Below, in pieces: positions 47,675-56,219 of a stretch of DNA of 64,000 bases; position 1 is the first letter of the stretch, and each line of letters opens with the position of its first letter. The DNA lies in assembly GCF_012979535.1 (NCBI RefSeq), contig NZ_CP053015.1:186001-250000 (forward strand), in the 5' to 3' direction. Origin of the DNA: Sphingomonas lacunae. Its GTDB lineage: Bacteria > Pseudomonadota > Alphaproteobacteria > Sphingomonadales > Sphingomonadaceae. The notes below the pieces were generated by a model. That model saw nothing but the letters and a program-made list of their open reading frames with translations. It ran no database searches and was not told where the DNA came from. Made by a program: the position numbers and the translations under genes.

Positions 47675-48751
47675 TCAGGGAACGATCGTCAGGAAAAGGA
47701 AGACCGCGAACAGGATAAGATGTGTCACACCTTGCAGAACGGTGGTCTTTCCTGTGGCCAGCGAAAGCGAGGAAACCAGCAGCGTCAGCACCAGCAGCAC
47801 GATCGACTTGGCGGAAAGGCCAAGGGCGACGGGCAAGGCAAAGATGATCGAAATTGCCGCCACAGCCGGGATGGTCAGGCCAATGGTCGCCATGGCCGAG
47901 CCGAGCGCCAGATTGAGGCTCGTCTGCAAGCGATTGGCCCGTGCGGCCCGCACGGCGGCGATGCTTTCGGGCGCCAGCACAACCGCAGCAATGACCACGC
48001 CGACAATGGCATGGGGCCACCGGGCCGCAGCGACAGCGGCCTCTATTTCCGGGGCAATACCCTTGGCCAGCACCACCACGCTGATCAAAGCCAGCACCAG
48101 CATCGCCAATGACGCGGCGGCCCGACGGCCCGACGGTGTTGGCGCATGGGCATCGGCATCATCCAATGCGTCGCCCTCCGGCAGGAAATAGTCACGGTGG
48201 CGCACCGTCTGGACAAGCACAAAAGTGCCATAGAGCAACAGCGAGACCACGCCGACAAAGGCCAGCTGGGCCGAGGAATAGACGGGTCCTGGCTCGCTGG
48301 TGGTATAGTTTGGCAATACCAGCGCCAGCACGGTCAGGGCGCTGAGGGCCGCCAGTGTGGCGCTGACTCCCGATTGCTGGAAGCTCTGCTCGCGGTGGCT
48401 CAGTCCGCCAAACAGCAGGCAAAGGCCCAGCAGCCCGTTGAGAATGATCATCACCGCAGCAAACACTGTGTCGCGAGCCAACGCCGACGCCCCACCATCA
48501 GGTGCACTCAGCATCAGCGAAAGAATAAGGCCCACTTCGATGACCGTGACAGCCACCGCCAGAATCAGTGTGCCAAAGGGCTCACCGACGCGGTGGGCGA
48601 TCAATTCGGCGTGATGCACCGCCGCCGCCACGGCACCGGCCAGTACCAGTGCCGCCAAAAGGGTTGGTGGCGTCCAGACGAACAAAAGGATGGCAAGCAG
48701 CGATCCGGCAACAGGAAAAATGTTCGCCCAGTGCCGCGTGAGTTTGCCCAT
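47675..48751 (-). CDS. chaA: Calcium/proton antiporter, ChaA/CaCA family
   Basis: A 358-residue cation exchanger. Two inverted alpha repeats are visible: AVHHAELIAHRVGEPFGTLILAVAVTVIEVGLI near the N-terminus and VLAPESIAAVRAARANRLQTSLNLALGSAMATIGLTIPAV in the second half, each with the acidic residue (E) of the ion site. About eleven helices flank a hydrophilic loop with an acidic stretch (EGDALDDADAHA), typical of ChaA. It exchanges Ca2+ or Na+/K+ for protons. The gene is convergent with the acetyltransferase-like gene, with only 11 bp between stops. Confidence 0.88.
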   Translation of the reverse strand: MGKLTRHWANIFPVAGSLLAILLFVWTPPTLLAALVLAGAVAAAVHHAELIAHRVGEPFGTLILAVAVTVIEVGLILSLMLSAPDGGASALARDTVFAAVMIILNGLLGLCLLFGGLSHREQSFQQSGVSATLAALSALTVLALVLPNYTTSEPGPVYSSAQLAFVGVVSLLLYGTFVLVQTVRHRDYFLPEGDALDDADAHAPTPSGRRAAASLAMLVLALISVVVLAKGIAPEIEAAVAAARWPHAIVGVVIAAVVLAPESIAAVRAARANRLQTSLNLALGSAMATIGLTIPAVAAISIIFALPVALGLSAKSIVLLVLTLLVSSLSLATGKTTVLQGVTHLILFAVFLFLTIVP

Positions 48752-48928
48752 TTACCGCAAATGGGTTGAACGGCCTCATTTTCAACCATGGTCATTGCAA
48801 CCCCGGCAGACAGCCAGTGACGGCAAATGCCGGTGACAAGTCCTACCGGGCCCGTTGACTTGTTCCCCTTGGCTGGTTTCAACTGCTCAAAATGCCATAT
48901 CGAAGCGTTGACAACGGGGACCGATCAA

Positions 48929-49129
48929 ATGACTGCTTTTGTGCTGGGCGCTGCTACAATTGTGGGCGCGATTGCCACTTTCTTCCTGTTTTTTCAGGTC
49001 GACGAAATGGGCTGGCCACCCTTCTTCGCCTGCCTGATCGCCACTGCCATCAGCAGCGCCCTCTACAAGATTCTCGAAAAGATCGAGAGTATCGAGCGGA
49101 TGGTCATCGACATCTACAACAGACGCTGA
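48929..49129 (+). CDS. Small membrane protein of unknown function
   Basis: A 66-residue protein starting at the ATG at 48929 with GGGGA 8 bases upstream, better supported than the longer frame from 48827. It is predicted to have two hydrophobic helices (FVLGAATIVGAIATFFLFF and PPFFACLIATAISSALYKIL) and ends in a charged helix EKIESIERMVIDIYNRR. No family is recognised. It is divergent from chaA and convergent with xth. The size and layout recall small helper or stress-response membrane proteins, but that is only a resemblance. Confidence 0.6.
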   Translation: MTAFVLGAATIVGAIATFFLFFQVDEMGWPPFFACLIATAISSALYKILEKIESIERMVIDIYNRR

Positions 49130-49154
49130 GCGGCGGTTCCAGATCAGGCCGATA

Positions 49155-49937
49155 CTAGTCGCGGTGATCATGCAACCTTATCCAGGTGGCTGCATGGTCA
49201 CTCGCCTTTTCCCGGCCGCGATGATCCTTGTCGACACCGGCGTCGGTCAGCCGGTCCGCCAGAGCGGGGCTCAGCAACAAATGGTCGATGCGGAAACCCG
49301 CATCGCGCTGCCAAGCCCCTGCTTGATAGTCCCAATAGGTCCACACGCCACCCGCCGGGTAACGGCGGCGCAGGGCGTCTGTCCAGCCATCTCCCAGCAG
49401 GCGTCGATAGGCAGCCCGGCTTTCGGGCTGCATCAACGCGTCATCGGCCATCGCTGTTGGCTTGTATATATCGTCATCATTGGGGATGACATTGAAATCG
49501 CCAGCAATTAGCGCCGGGACTTCTTCAGCCAGCAACGCTTGCGCCCGCTTGCGCAGCCGCTCCATCCACGCCAGTTTGTAATCGAACTTCGGACCCGGCT
49601 GCGGATTGCCGTTGGGCAGATAAATGCCCGCCACCCGGATGCCGAACACATCAGCCTCTATATAGCGGCTCTGCACATCCTCGGGATCGCCCTCCAACCC
49701 GCGCTGCACCTCAACCGGCGCGGCCCCGCGCGCCAAAATGGCGACACCGTTGAAGCCCTTTTGCCCATGCCAGACACCGCCATAGCCGGCCGCCTCGACA
49801 TCCTTGATCGGCAACGTCTCGTCTGAACTTTTCAGTTCCTGCAGGCACACGACATCGGGCTGTGTTTCGGTCAGCCATTCGATCAGGCGCGGCAATCGCG
49901 CCTTGATACCATTCACATTGTAGGTGGCGATTTTCAT
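49155..49937 (-). CDS. xth: Exodeoxyribonuclease III
   Basis: A 260-residue AP endonuclease/3'-exonuclease of base excision repair. It has the exonuclease III motif set: MKIATYNVNGIKARL (Asn7), LQELKSSDE (Glu ligand), GFNGVAILAR, YLPNGNPQPG, AGDFNVIPNDDDIY (catalytic Asp/Asn), WTYWDYQAGAWQRDAGFRIDHLLLS and KASDHAATW (terminal Asp-His). Length is standard. It is transcribed leftward with 24 bp to the small membrane protein. Nothing unusual. Confidence 0.95.
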   Translation of the reverse strand: MKIATYNVNGIKARLPRLIEWLTETQPDVVCLQELKSSDETLPIKDVEAAGYGGVWHGQKGFNGVAILARGAAPVEVQRGLEGDPEDVQSRYIEADVFGIRVAGIYLPNGNPQPGPKFDYKLAWMERLRKRAQALLAEEVPALIAGDFNVIPNDDDIYKPTAMADDALMQPESRAAYRRLLGDGWTDALRRRYPAGGVWTYWDYQAGAWQRDAGFRIDHLLLSPALADRLTDAGVDKDHRGREKASDHAATWIRLHDHRD

Positions 49938-49989
49938 GCCGGCCGTTGTAGCGGCTTTGCGTCAGCGTGCCAGTGGCAGTCGCTGTGAT

Positions 49990-50337
49990 TTAGATCGAAA
50001 AACTCGAACCACAGCCACAACCGGCTGTTGCATTGGGGTTGGTGACCTGAAAGCTGGAACCGCCGAGCGAGTCGACGAAATCCACCTGGCTGCCCTTGAG
50101 CAGGTCGAGGCTCACCATGTCGATAACCAGGTCCGCGCCATCTGTGCTGGTCACGACATCATCGCTGTCAACCGTTTCGGCCAAGCCGAACTTGTAGGAA
50201 AAGCCAGAGCAGCCGCCGCCTTCAACTGACAGCCGCAATCGGGCCGGCTTGCCCAGCTTGTCGCCAATCGCACGGACGCGCGCGGCGGCCGCAGCGGTCA
50301 ACAGGACAATGTCTTCGCGGTTCAAAGTCTCGGTCAT
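49990..50337 (-). CDS. erpA: Iron-sulphur cluster insertion protein ErpA
   Basis: A 115-residue A-type carrier that delivers Fe-S clusters to apoproteins. It has the three conserved cysteines: Cys43 in GGGCSGF and Cys107 and Cys109 in GCGCGSSF. The ATG at 50337 (MTETLNRED) gives the normal length; the open frame continues to 50475 but only through a terminator-like hairpin. The start lacks a strong ribosome-binding site. ErpA and IscA/SufA are related; the C-terminal signature and length favour ErpA. It is next to the xth gene on the same strand. Confidence 0.9.
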   Translation of the reverse strand: MTETLNREDIVLLTAAAAARVRAIGDKLGKPARLRLSVEGGGCSGFSYKFGLAETVDSDDVVTSTDGADLVIDMVSLDLLKGSQVDFVDSLGGSSFQVTNPNATAGCGCGSSFSI

Positions 50338-50385
50338 GGCTGCAAGATAGGTGCAACGGCGTGAACCGACAAGCATGTCGCGCAA

Positions 50386-50415
50386 ATGCAAACGCCCCGG
50401 CTTTCGACCGGGGCG
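50386..50415 (-). terminator. Intrinsic terminator after the LytM-type peptidase gene
   Basis: On the minus strand CGCCCCGG-TCGAAAG-CCGGGGCG forms a perfect 8-bp GC-rich stem with a 7-nt loop, followed by TTTGCATTTG. It lies about 25 bp past the stop of the M23 peptidase gene at 50441 and before erpA. The stem is strong and the trailing Ts are interrupted, as often in GC-rich genomes. Confidence 0.6.
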
Positions 50416-50440
50416 CAGAGAATGATAAAATCCTGAACGA

Positions 50441-51205
50441 TTACTCGCGCGGACCGCCCAAGGCCGTGGCGCCATGGCCAGCAGCGGCGACGATCACACT
50501 ATCTTCCTCGATGAAGCGCAGCGGGTTCTGCGGCGCACCGGCAATACGCACTTCATAATGGAGGTGCGAGCCGGTCGACCGGCCGGTGGAACCCATGTAA
50601 CCGATGATGTCACCCCGGCGCACCTTCTGGCCAGACGTCACGGCAATCGCGGACAGGTGGCCGTAGCGGGTCTGAAGCGAATAACCATGCTCGATCTCGA
50701 CATAGTTGCCATAGCCGCCCAGACGCTGGGCGCGACCGACAGTGCCGTCGGCGGTGGCATAGATCGGCGTACCAACCGGACCGGGAATATCGATGCCGTT
50801 GTGGCGGGCGCGGCGACCACTGAAAGGATCGTTGCGTGTGCCAAACGACGACGTCAGAGTCATCGAATCGACCGGACGGCGCGACGGAATTGAAATCGGC
50901 TGAGACGCGGTGCCTTCCATTTCACGGATGGCGGTGAACAGCGACCGGAACTGGCTGTCGCCAGTTTGCTGACCCTGCAACCGCTGGGCTAGGCCCGGGG
51001 TCACGCGGGCAAAGGCCGCTGCGGCAGCATCGGCGGCGTCCACGGCGGCCTGAGCTTCAACTGTGTCGACAATGGTTTCGGGCGAGTCGAGATCGACCGG
51101 CACTTCATCGTTCGATGCCAAGGCCGGAGCCGATAGGGAAAGGCCGATAGCGGCGATGGCACAAGCGACCATGCGTCGGAAATTCAAGCCAGTCTGGACA
51201 GTCAT
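50441..51205 (-). CDS. M23 family (LytM-type) peptidase/murein hydrolase-like protein
   Basis: A 254-residue exported protein. The ATG at 51205 has GGGG a few bases upstream; it has a signal peptide (the segment MVACAIAAIGLSLSAPALA). A helical Ala-rich stretch follows (VDAADAAAAAFARV), then the LytM/Peptidase_M23 domain: SSFGTRNDPFSGRRARHNGIDIPGPVGTPIYATADGTV with the His and Asp zinc ligands, YGNYVEIEHGYSLQTRYGHLSAI, and STGSHLHYEVR with the final His. The full ligand set (H-x-x-x-D and H-x-H) suggests an active endopeptidase that cleaves peptidoglycan cross-bridges or peptides. It is probably in the periplasm. Confidence 0.9.
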   Translation of the reverse strand: MTVQTGLNFRRMVACAIAAIGLSLSAPALASNDEVPVDLDSPETIVDTVEAQAAVDAADAAAAAFARVTPGLAQRLQGQQTGDSQFRSLFTAIREMEGTASQPISIPSRRPVDSMTLTSSFGTRNDPFSGRRARHNGIDIPGPVGTPIYATADGTVGRAQRLGGYGNYVEIEHGYSLQTRYGHLSAIAVTSGQKVRRGDIIGYMGSTGRSTGSHLHYEVRIAGAPQNPLRFIEEDSVIVAAAGHGATALGGPRE

Positions 51206-51330
51206 GCGACCCCGAAATGTTGCCCGGCACATGCTGGTCCTGTCGCCAACCTGAAACCGAAAGTGTCTTCCCGAAGGGTCGGTTTTTTCCGATCCCCGCT
51301 TGGGGAACCTTCCTGATGTTCAAAGATTAA

Positions 51331-52128
51331 TCACGCAACTGTCGCATAATAGTTGTGCGTCAAACCGGCAGCAGAGCGCGCCGAGTCGTTGAATGGCGGC
51401 TTCAGCGCGCCTCGAAAGCCCGCATTTATCAGTTTTTTCCAATGCTGCGCCGAATCGTGACCGGCCCGTTCGCAGCCATATTCGAACCACCGCGTGCCAG
51501 CCGCAACATGGCGAATCTCATCATGATAGATGCGGGTCAGCACCCGCGCCGTCGCCGCATCGCCCTGACTGGCGAATCGTTCGATTGTCGCGGGCGTCAC
51601 ATCCAGCCCGCGCGCCTCGAGCACCATCGGCACCACCGCCAACCGCGCAAGGGCATCACCCGCCGTCGCCTCGGCTGATTGCCACAATCCGTCATGCGCC
51701 GGCAGGTCTCCATAGGCATGGCCCAGCGCCCGCAACCGCCGGTCGAGCAGGGCGAAATGCATCGCCTCGTCGGCCGCCACGCCGAGCCAGTCATCAACGA
51801 ATTGGCGCGGGAATTCCCCACCGAACCGGCCAGCCATGTCGAGTGCCAGTGCAATCGCCACATATTCGATATGCGCCAGCGCATGGATCATCGCGATGCG
51901 TGACCGCAGCGACCCCACCTTGCCCCGCTTTGGCATGGCATTGGGCGGCAACAATTCGGGCCGCACAGGTCGCTCTGGCGCATTGGGCAATGCACCATCA
52001 AAGCGCCAAGCCACGCGCCCCTTGCGCCAGTCCCGCACCAGCGCCCGGGTCGCCATGACATGCGCCTGCGGTTCGCCGATCAGCAGCACCGCGCGAATGC
52101 GGCTCCTCACATCTTCCATCTCGCTCAT
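51331..52128 (-). CDS. DUF455 ferritin-like domain protein
   Basis: A 265-residue protein with a ferritin-like four-helix bundle of the DUF455 family. Helical ligand-like segments are IHALAHIEYVAIALALDMAGRF (E-x-x-H type), DEAMHFALLDRRLRALGHAYGD, PMVLEARGLDVTPA and IYHDEIRHVAAGTRWF, each holding Glu and His that could bind a di-iron centre. The family is conserved in alphaproteobacteria but has no proven reaction. The ATG at 52128 overlaps the TauE/SafE stop by 4 bp, so the two are translationally coupled. The C-terminus is short and ends YYATVA. Confidence 0.82.
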   Translation of the reverse strand: MSEMEDVRSRIRAVLLIGEPQAHVMATRALVRDWRKGRVAWRFDGALPNAPERPVRPELLPPNAMPKRGKVGSLRSRIAMIHALAHIEYVAIALALDMAGRFGGEFPRQFVDDWLGVAADEAMHFALLDRRLRALGHAYGDLPAHDGLWQSAEATAGDALARLAVVPMVLEARGLDVTPATIERFASQGDAATARVLTRIYHDEIRHVAAGTRWFEYGCERAGHDSAQHWKKLINAGFRGALKPPFNDSARSAAGLTHNYYATVA

Positions 52129-52877
52129 GACAGGAACAGGACCGCCGCCTTGTAAAGGTAAAGCACGCCGATAGCCGTCACCACCCAGGCTGTCACCCGC
52201 TTGAAATTGACGTCGCTGATCCGGTCGAGGATCTTGCCGCCGCACCATGTCCCCAGCGCCGACAGCGGAATGGCGATCGCGAACAGCCACAACGGTGGCA
52301 AAGCCCCGGACCCTGCCGCCCCGATCAATGGCAGCCCATACACCACTATCTTCGCCAGATGCGCAAACACCTGCGTCGCCGCCTTGGTCGCAACAATCTG
52401 GTGGCGGCTGAGATCTGTGCGGACAAAGAATATGTCGAGTAACGGCCCGGCCACGCCTGCACTGAGATTGAGCGCGGTTACCATGAATCCCGACGCCCGC
52501 GCCTGCCACGGTCGCGCCGCGTCAAGCTGCAGCCGCTCCTTGGGCAGCCACACCAGCATCGGCACCAGCCCGAGCAACAGGAACAGCCAGGGCTTCGACG
52601 GCACCCACGCGATCAGCGCCACAACCCCGGCCGCTACCGCCGACGCCAGCGCATAATTACCGACAATCGGCCAGCTGACATGCCGCCGGTGAAGCATGGC
52701 CCGCCAGCCATTGGCAGCGAATTGCAGGATGCCGTGCGTCACAAAGGCCGCCGACACCGGCAGCACCAGCGCCAGCGCGCCCATCAGCACCAGCCCACCG
52801 GCCATGCCGAGCACGCCGGAAAGCAATGCCGTGAAAAAGGCGGTAACGAGCAGAAAGGCCGCTATCGCGCTATTCAT
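52125..52877 (-). CDS. TauE/SafE family sulphite exporter-like permease
   Basis: A 250-residue membrane protein of the TauE/SafE family, with seven or eight hydrophobic helices and the typical pattern: FFTALLSGVLGMAGGLVLMGALAL at the N-terminus and LNLSAGVAGPLLDIFFVRT in the second half, each with a G-rich turn. Members export sulphite, sulphoacetate or other organic anions; the substrate here is unknown. The ATG at 52877 has a G-rich site GGGTGGGG nearby and is preferred to the TTG at 52892. It overlaps the DUF455 gene by 4 bp and follows bcp on the same strand. Confidence 0.85.
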   Translation of the reverse strand: MNSAIAAFLLVTAFFTALLSGVLGMAGGLVLMGALALVLPVSAAFVTHGILQFAANGWRAMLHRRHVSWPIVGNYALASAVAAGVVALIAWVPSKPWLFLLLGLVPMLVWLPKERLQLDAARPWQARASGFMVTALNLSAGVAGPLLDIFFVRTDLSRHQIVATKAATQVFAHLAKIVVYGLPLIGAAGSGALPPLWLFAIAIPLSALGTWCGGKILDRISDVNFKRVTAWVVTAIGVLYLYKAAVLFLS

Positions 52878-52900
52878 GCTCGCCCCACCCAAGCGTCACT

Positions 52901-53362
52901 TCATATCGCTCTGGCCGCCGCCAGCACCTCGTCGGCGTGCCCCTTGACCTTCACCTTGCGCCATTGCCGGACCAGCGTCCCGTCGCCATTGAACAGGAAG
53001 GTGCAGCGTTCGATGCCCATATAGGTCTTGCCGTACATCGACTTTTCAACCCAGGCGCCGAAATCCTCGGTCACATGGCCGTGCTCGTCGGACCCCAGCA
53101 GCAGGTTGAGGCTGTACTTGTCGGCAAATTTCGCGAGCTTCTTGGGGCTGTCCTTGCTGACGCCGATCACCCGCACGCCAATCGCGTCAAAGTCGCTGGC
53201 CAGCGCAGAGAAGTCCTTGGCCTCATTGGTGCAACCAGGCGTGTCTGCCTTGGGATAGAAATAGAGGACCAGCGCGCGGCCTTCGAGCCCGGCCAGATTG
53301 ACCGTGCTGCCATCGCTCATCATCAGTGTCGCCGCCGGCATGCGGTCGCCTTCATTCAGCAT
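52901..53362 (-). CDS. bcp: Thioredoxin-dependent peroxiredoxin (Bcp type)
   Basis: A 153-residue peroxiredoxin. The peroxidatic Cys is Cys44 in YPKADTPGCTNEAKDF, with the Pro/Thr of the active site. Classical 2-Cys Bcp has a second Cys five residues later (TPGCTxEAC); here that position is Lys49. The only other Cys is Cys120 in GIERCTFLF, so it may behave as 1-Cys or use an unusual partner. GSDEHGHVTEDFGAW and KSMYGKTYMGIER are typical of Bcp. The ATG at 53362 has GGAG about 9 bases upstream and lies within the 3' end of glnE (11 bp overlap). Confidence 0.9.
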   Translation of the reverse strand: MLNEGDRMPAATLMMSDGSTVNLAGLEGRALVLYFYPKADTPGCTNEAKDFSALASDFDAIGVRVIGVSKDSPKKLAKFADKYSLNLLLGSDEHGHVTEDFGAWVEKSMYGKTYMGIERCTFLFNGDGTLVRQWRKVKVKGHADEVLAAARAI

Positions 53363-56219
53363 TGTCGCCTGCTCCTTCATCGTCGCGAATCGAATCCCAC
53401 CACCCGCCGACCGTCTGCCGCGCTTCGTCATAGGCAGCAAGCAGGGCAGGCCAGTCGCCGGAGCTGCCTTCACGTTCGCCAAGAACAAAGCCGCAGACGT
53501 GGGCAATCCGCGCCTGGGTTTCCTTATCCTCGGCCAAGGTGCCATCGGGTGCCATCAGCCGCAGGCTGACCAGCATCCGGCCCATCAGGTCCATCGCCGG
53601 CCGCACCTCTTTCGGACAAAGGCCCGCATCGGTCAGCTTCTGAACCGCGACGTTGAGCCGCGGGTCAAAGCCGGTGCAGTGGTCAAGCTGTGTCGCATGG
53701 ATGGCAAACTCGCAATCGACCAGACCGCCGGGGATAAGCTTTACGTCAAGTGGCCCCTTGGGCGGCTTGTGCCGGGCCATGTCGCGACGCATCTTGGAGA
53801 TGTCGGCAATCAACCGCCCGTGCTCCCGTGGCGTCGTCAGCACCTCGTCAATAATCCGCTGCAGGGCAGCCTGTGCCTCGGGTGAGCCATAGACCGGGCG
53901 GGCACGGGTCAGTGCCATATGCTCCCATGTCCAGGCATCTTCGCGCTGATAACGTTCAAAGGCGTCAATCGCGGCAACCAGCGGGCCCTGATTGCCCTGC
54001 GGCCGCAATCGGACATCCACTTCATACAATCGTCCGGCCGCCGTCGGCACCGACAGGGCCGCAACGACCCTCTGTCCCAGTCGGTTGAAATAGGTGGATG
54101 CATTGAGCGGTCGCCGGCCATCCGATTCCGCCATCTGATTGCCGGTGAACAACAGGATGAGGTCAAGATCGGACGCATGGGTGAGCGCGCGTCCGCCATA
54201 GCGGCCCAGGGCCAGGATCAACAATTCACTGCCAGGCACCTGGCCATGCTGCCGTTCAAACTCGGCGACTGTCGCTGCGGTCAACCTGTCGACGGCAGCA
54301 TCCGCAATGTCCGCGTAGCCGCGCGACACGGTCAGCGGGTCACAGGTTCCTTCGACCAGTTGCACGCCCAGGGCAAAGCGGTGTTCGCCCACCACCCGGC
54401 GCACATGATCGAGCGTCTGTTCATAATCATCGGCCGGTGCCGCCGCCATCCGGGATGCCAGCACCGTCCGCGACGCGGCCTCGTTGAACACGCTGGCGTC
54501 GATCAGGCCCTCGATCAGTTCGGCCCGGTTGGCGAGGTCGTTGGCAAGCGCGGGCGCCAGGGTCAGCACGGCGACAAGCGTCGCCAACAACTGGGGCCGC
54601 GCTGCCAGCAGGTTGAAGAAATTGATCGCACTCGGCAATCCGGCCACCAATCCGTCAAATCGGGAGAGCGCCTCGTCGGGACGGCTTGCCTTCCCGAGCG
54701 CGGCGATCAGCGCTGGCAGGGCGTCTTCCAACGCCTCGCGTGCCGCCGCACTGCGCAACACGCGCAATCCGCCGCCACGCCATTCCTCGATGCGCCGGGA
54801 AACAGCCTCCCCATCCGCAAAACCCGCCGTCCGCGCCCTCTCGGCAGACAGCATGCTGTCGCTCGGCCACCGGTCCTTGTCGGTTGCCACACCAAAACCG
54901 ACCAGCGTGTCAAATTGCGCACCGACATCATCGACGCAGGGGCGCAACAGCGTCAACAAGGCGTCACCATCCGGCAAACCGTGCAACCCGGCGACATTGG
55001 CCAGCCCCTCAGCGGTGGCAGGCAGTTCATGGGTTTGCTGGTCCGCGACCATCTGCAACCGATGCTCGATCGCCCGCAGGGTTTCGAGATGACGGCTCAG
55101 CATCGCCGCAACCTGCCGCTCGACATGACCGGCATCGGCCAGGGCAGCCAGCGCCTCACGCGTGTCGGTCAACCGCAGGGCGGGGTTGCGCCCGCCATGG
55201 ATCAGTTGCTGGACCTGCGCGAAAAACTCGACCTCACGGATGCCGCCCCGCCCGCGCTTCAGGTCGAAACCGGGACCGAATGTCTGTCCATCGGCATAAT
55301 GGCCGCGAATGCGGTTGGTGATGTCGGCAATGCGACGCAACTGGCCAAAGTCCATGCTTCGCCGCCAGATGAACGGCTGGATAGCCTGCAGGAAATAGCC
55401 GCCCAATGCGCGATCACCTGCGCTCGCGCGGGACCGGATGAAGGCGGCCTGCTCCCATGCCAAAGCCTGCGATTCATAATAGGAAATGCAGGCCTCGACC
55501 GGCAGGATGATCGGTGTGACCTCCGGCGAAGGCCGCAGCCGCAGGTCAACACGCAGGACATGCCCGTCACCGGTGCGCGCCGACAATATTTCCATCCAGC
55601 GGCGGGCCATCCTTACCGCCGCCTCGCCCGGTTCGTCGCGCGCACGGCGTGGCAATGTTGCGGGGTCGAACAACAAGATGGGGTCAATGTCCGACGAATA
55701 GTTGAGTTCACGACTGCCCAGCTTGCCCAACGCCACAACAGCAAATCCACCAACCGCTTCGCCCGGTGCCCGTTCGGCAAAGGCTGCGGCAAGGGCCGCA
55801 TCACAGGCTTCATCGGCAAAGTCCGACAGGGCATGCACGGTCTGGGTCAGGTCATGCTCACCCGCGAGGTCAGCCAGCGCCAATACCAGCGCCAGGTCAG
55901 CGCGGCGGTACCGGAGCATGGCCATCATCGCGGCGCCATCGCAAGTGCCGACATCCTCGATCCGCCTGCATCGAGCAAGTGCGGCTGGTGTTCCGGCGTC
56001 AACAAAGCATGTGGCCAGATCAGCTTGTTGTTTAGCCAGCATCGACAGGAACGGGGCGTGGGCCAGGACGCGGTCCAGCGCGTCGGCGCGGGCGGCACGG
56101 CCATTATCAGCCGGCGGGCGGACAATCGGGTCAACCATGTCGTGGCAACTGGCCTTTTGCCGGTCAGCTGGCAAGCAAAATGGCGCATGCCCGGCGGCCT
56201 GCTGCGGGGCCCGGGTCAT
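53352..56219 (-). CDS. glnE: Bifunctional glutamine-synthetase adenylyltransferase/deadenylyltransferase
   Basis: A 955-residue GlnE that adenylylates and deadenylylates glutamine synthetase in response to PII and glutamine. Two nucleotidyltransferase domains are visible: VVALGKLGSRELNYSSDIDPILLF (deadenylylase, N-terminal) and ILALGRYGGRALTHASDLDLILLF (adenylylase, C-terminal), each with G-x-R and D-x-D. In between is the R domain (LKRGRGGIREVEFFAQVQQLIHGG; IPGGLVDCEFAIHATQL). The ATG at 56219 overlaps the ecfG stop by 4 bp; an ATG at 56138 (MVDPIVR) is another option. Complete length. It complements gltBD and ptsP in this nitrogen-rich window. Confidence 0.95.
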   Translation of the reverse strand: MTRAPQQAAGHAPFCLPADRQKASCHDMVDPIVRPPADNGRAARADALDRVLAHAPFLSMLAKQQADLATCFVDAGTPAALARCRRIEDVGTCDGAAMMAMLRYRRADLALVLALADLAGEHDLTQTVHALSDFADEACDAALAAAFAERAPGEAVGGFAVVALGKLGSRELNYSSDIDPILLFDPATLPRRARDEPGEAAVRMARRWMEILSARTGDGHVLRVDLRLRPSPEVTPIILPVEACISYYESQALAWEQAAFIRSRASAGDRALGGYFLQAIQPFIWRRSMDFGQLRRIADITNRIRGHYADGQTFGPGFDLKRGRGGIREVEFFAQVQQLIHGGRNPALRLTDTREALAALADAGHVERQVAAMLSRHLETLRAIEHRLQMVADQQTHELPATAEGLANVAGLHGLPDGDALLTLLRPCVDDVGAQFDTLVGFGVATDKDRWPSDSMLSAERARTAGFADGEAVSRRIEEWRGGGLRVLRSAAAREALEDALPALIAALGKASRPDEALSRFDGLVAGLPSAINFFNLLAARPQLLATLVAVLTLAPALANDLANRAELIEGLIDASVFNEAASRTVLASRMAAAPADDYEQTLDHVRRVVGEHRFALGVQLVEGTCDPLTVSRGYADIADAAVDRLTAATVAEFERQHGQVPGSELLILALGRYGGRALTHASDLDLILLFTGNQMAESDGRRPLNASTYFNRLGQRVVAALSVPTAAGRLYEVDVRLRPQGNQGPLVAAIDAFERYQREDAWTWEHMALTRARPVYGSPEAQAALQRIIDEVLTTPREHGRLIADISKMRRDMARHKPPKGPLDVKLIPGGLVDCEFAIHATQLDHCTGFDPRLNVAVQKLTDAGLCPKEVRPAMDLMGRMLVSLRLMAPDGTLAEDKETQARIAHVCGFVLGEREGSSGDWPALLAAYDEARQTVGGWWDSIRDDEGAGDNAE

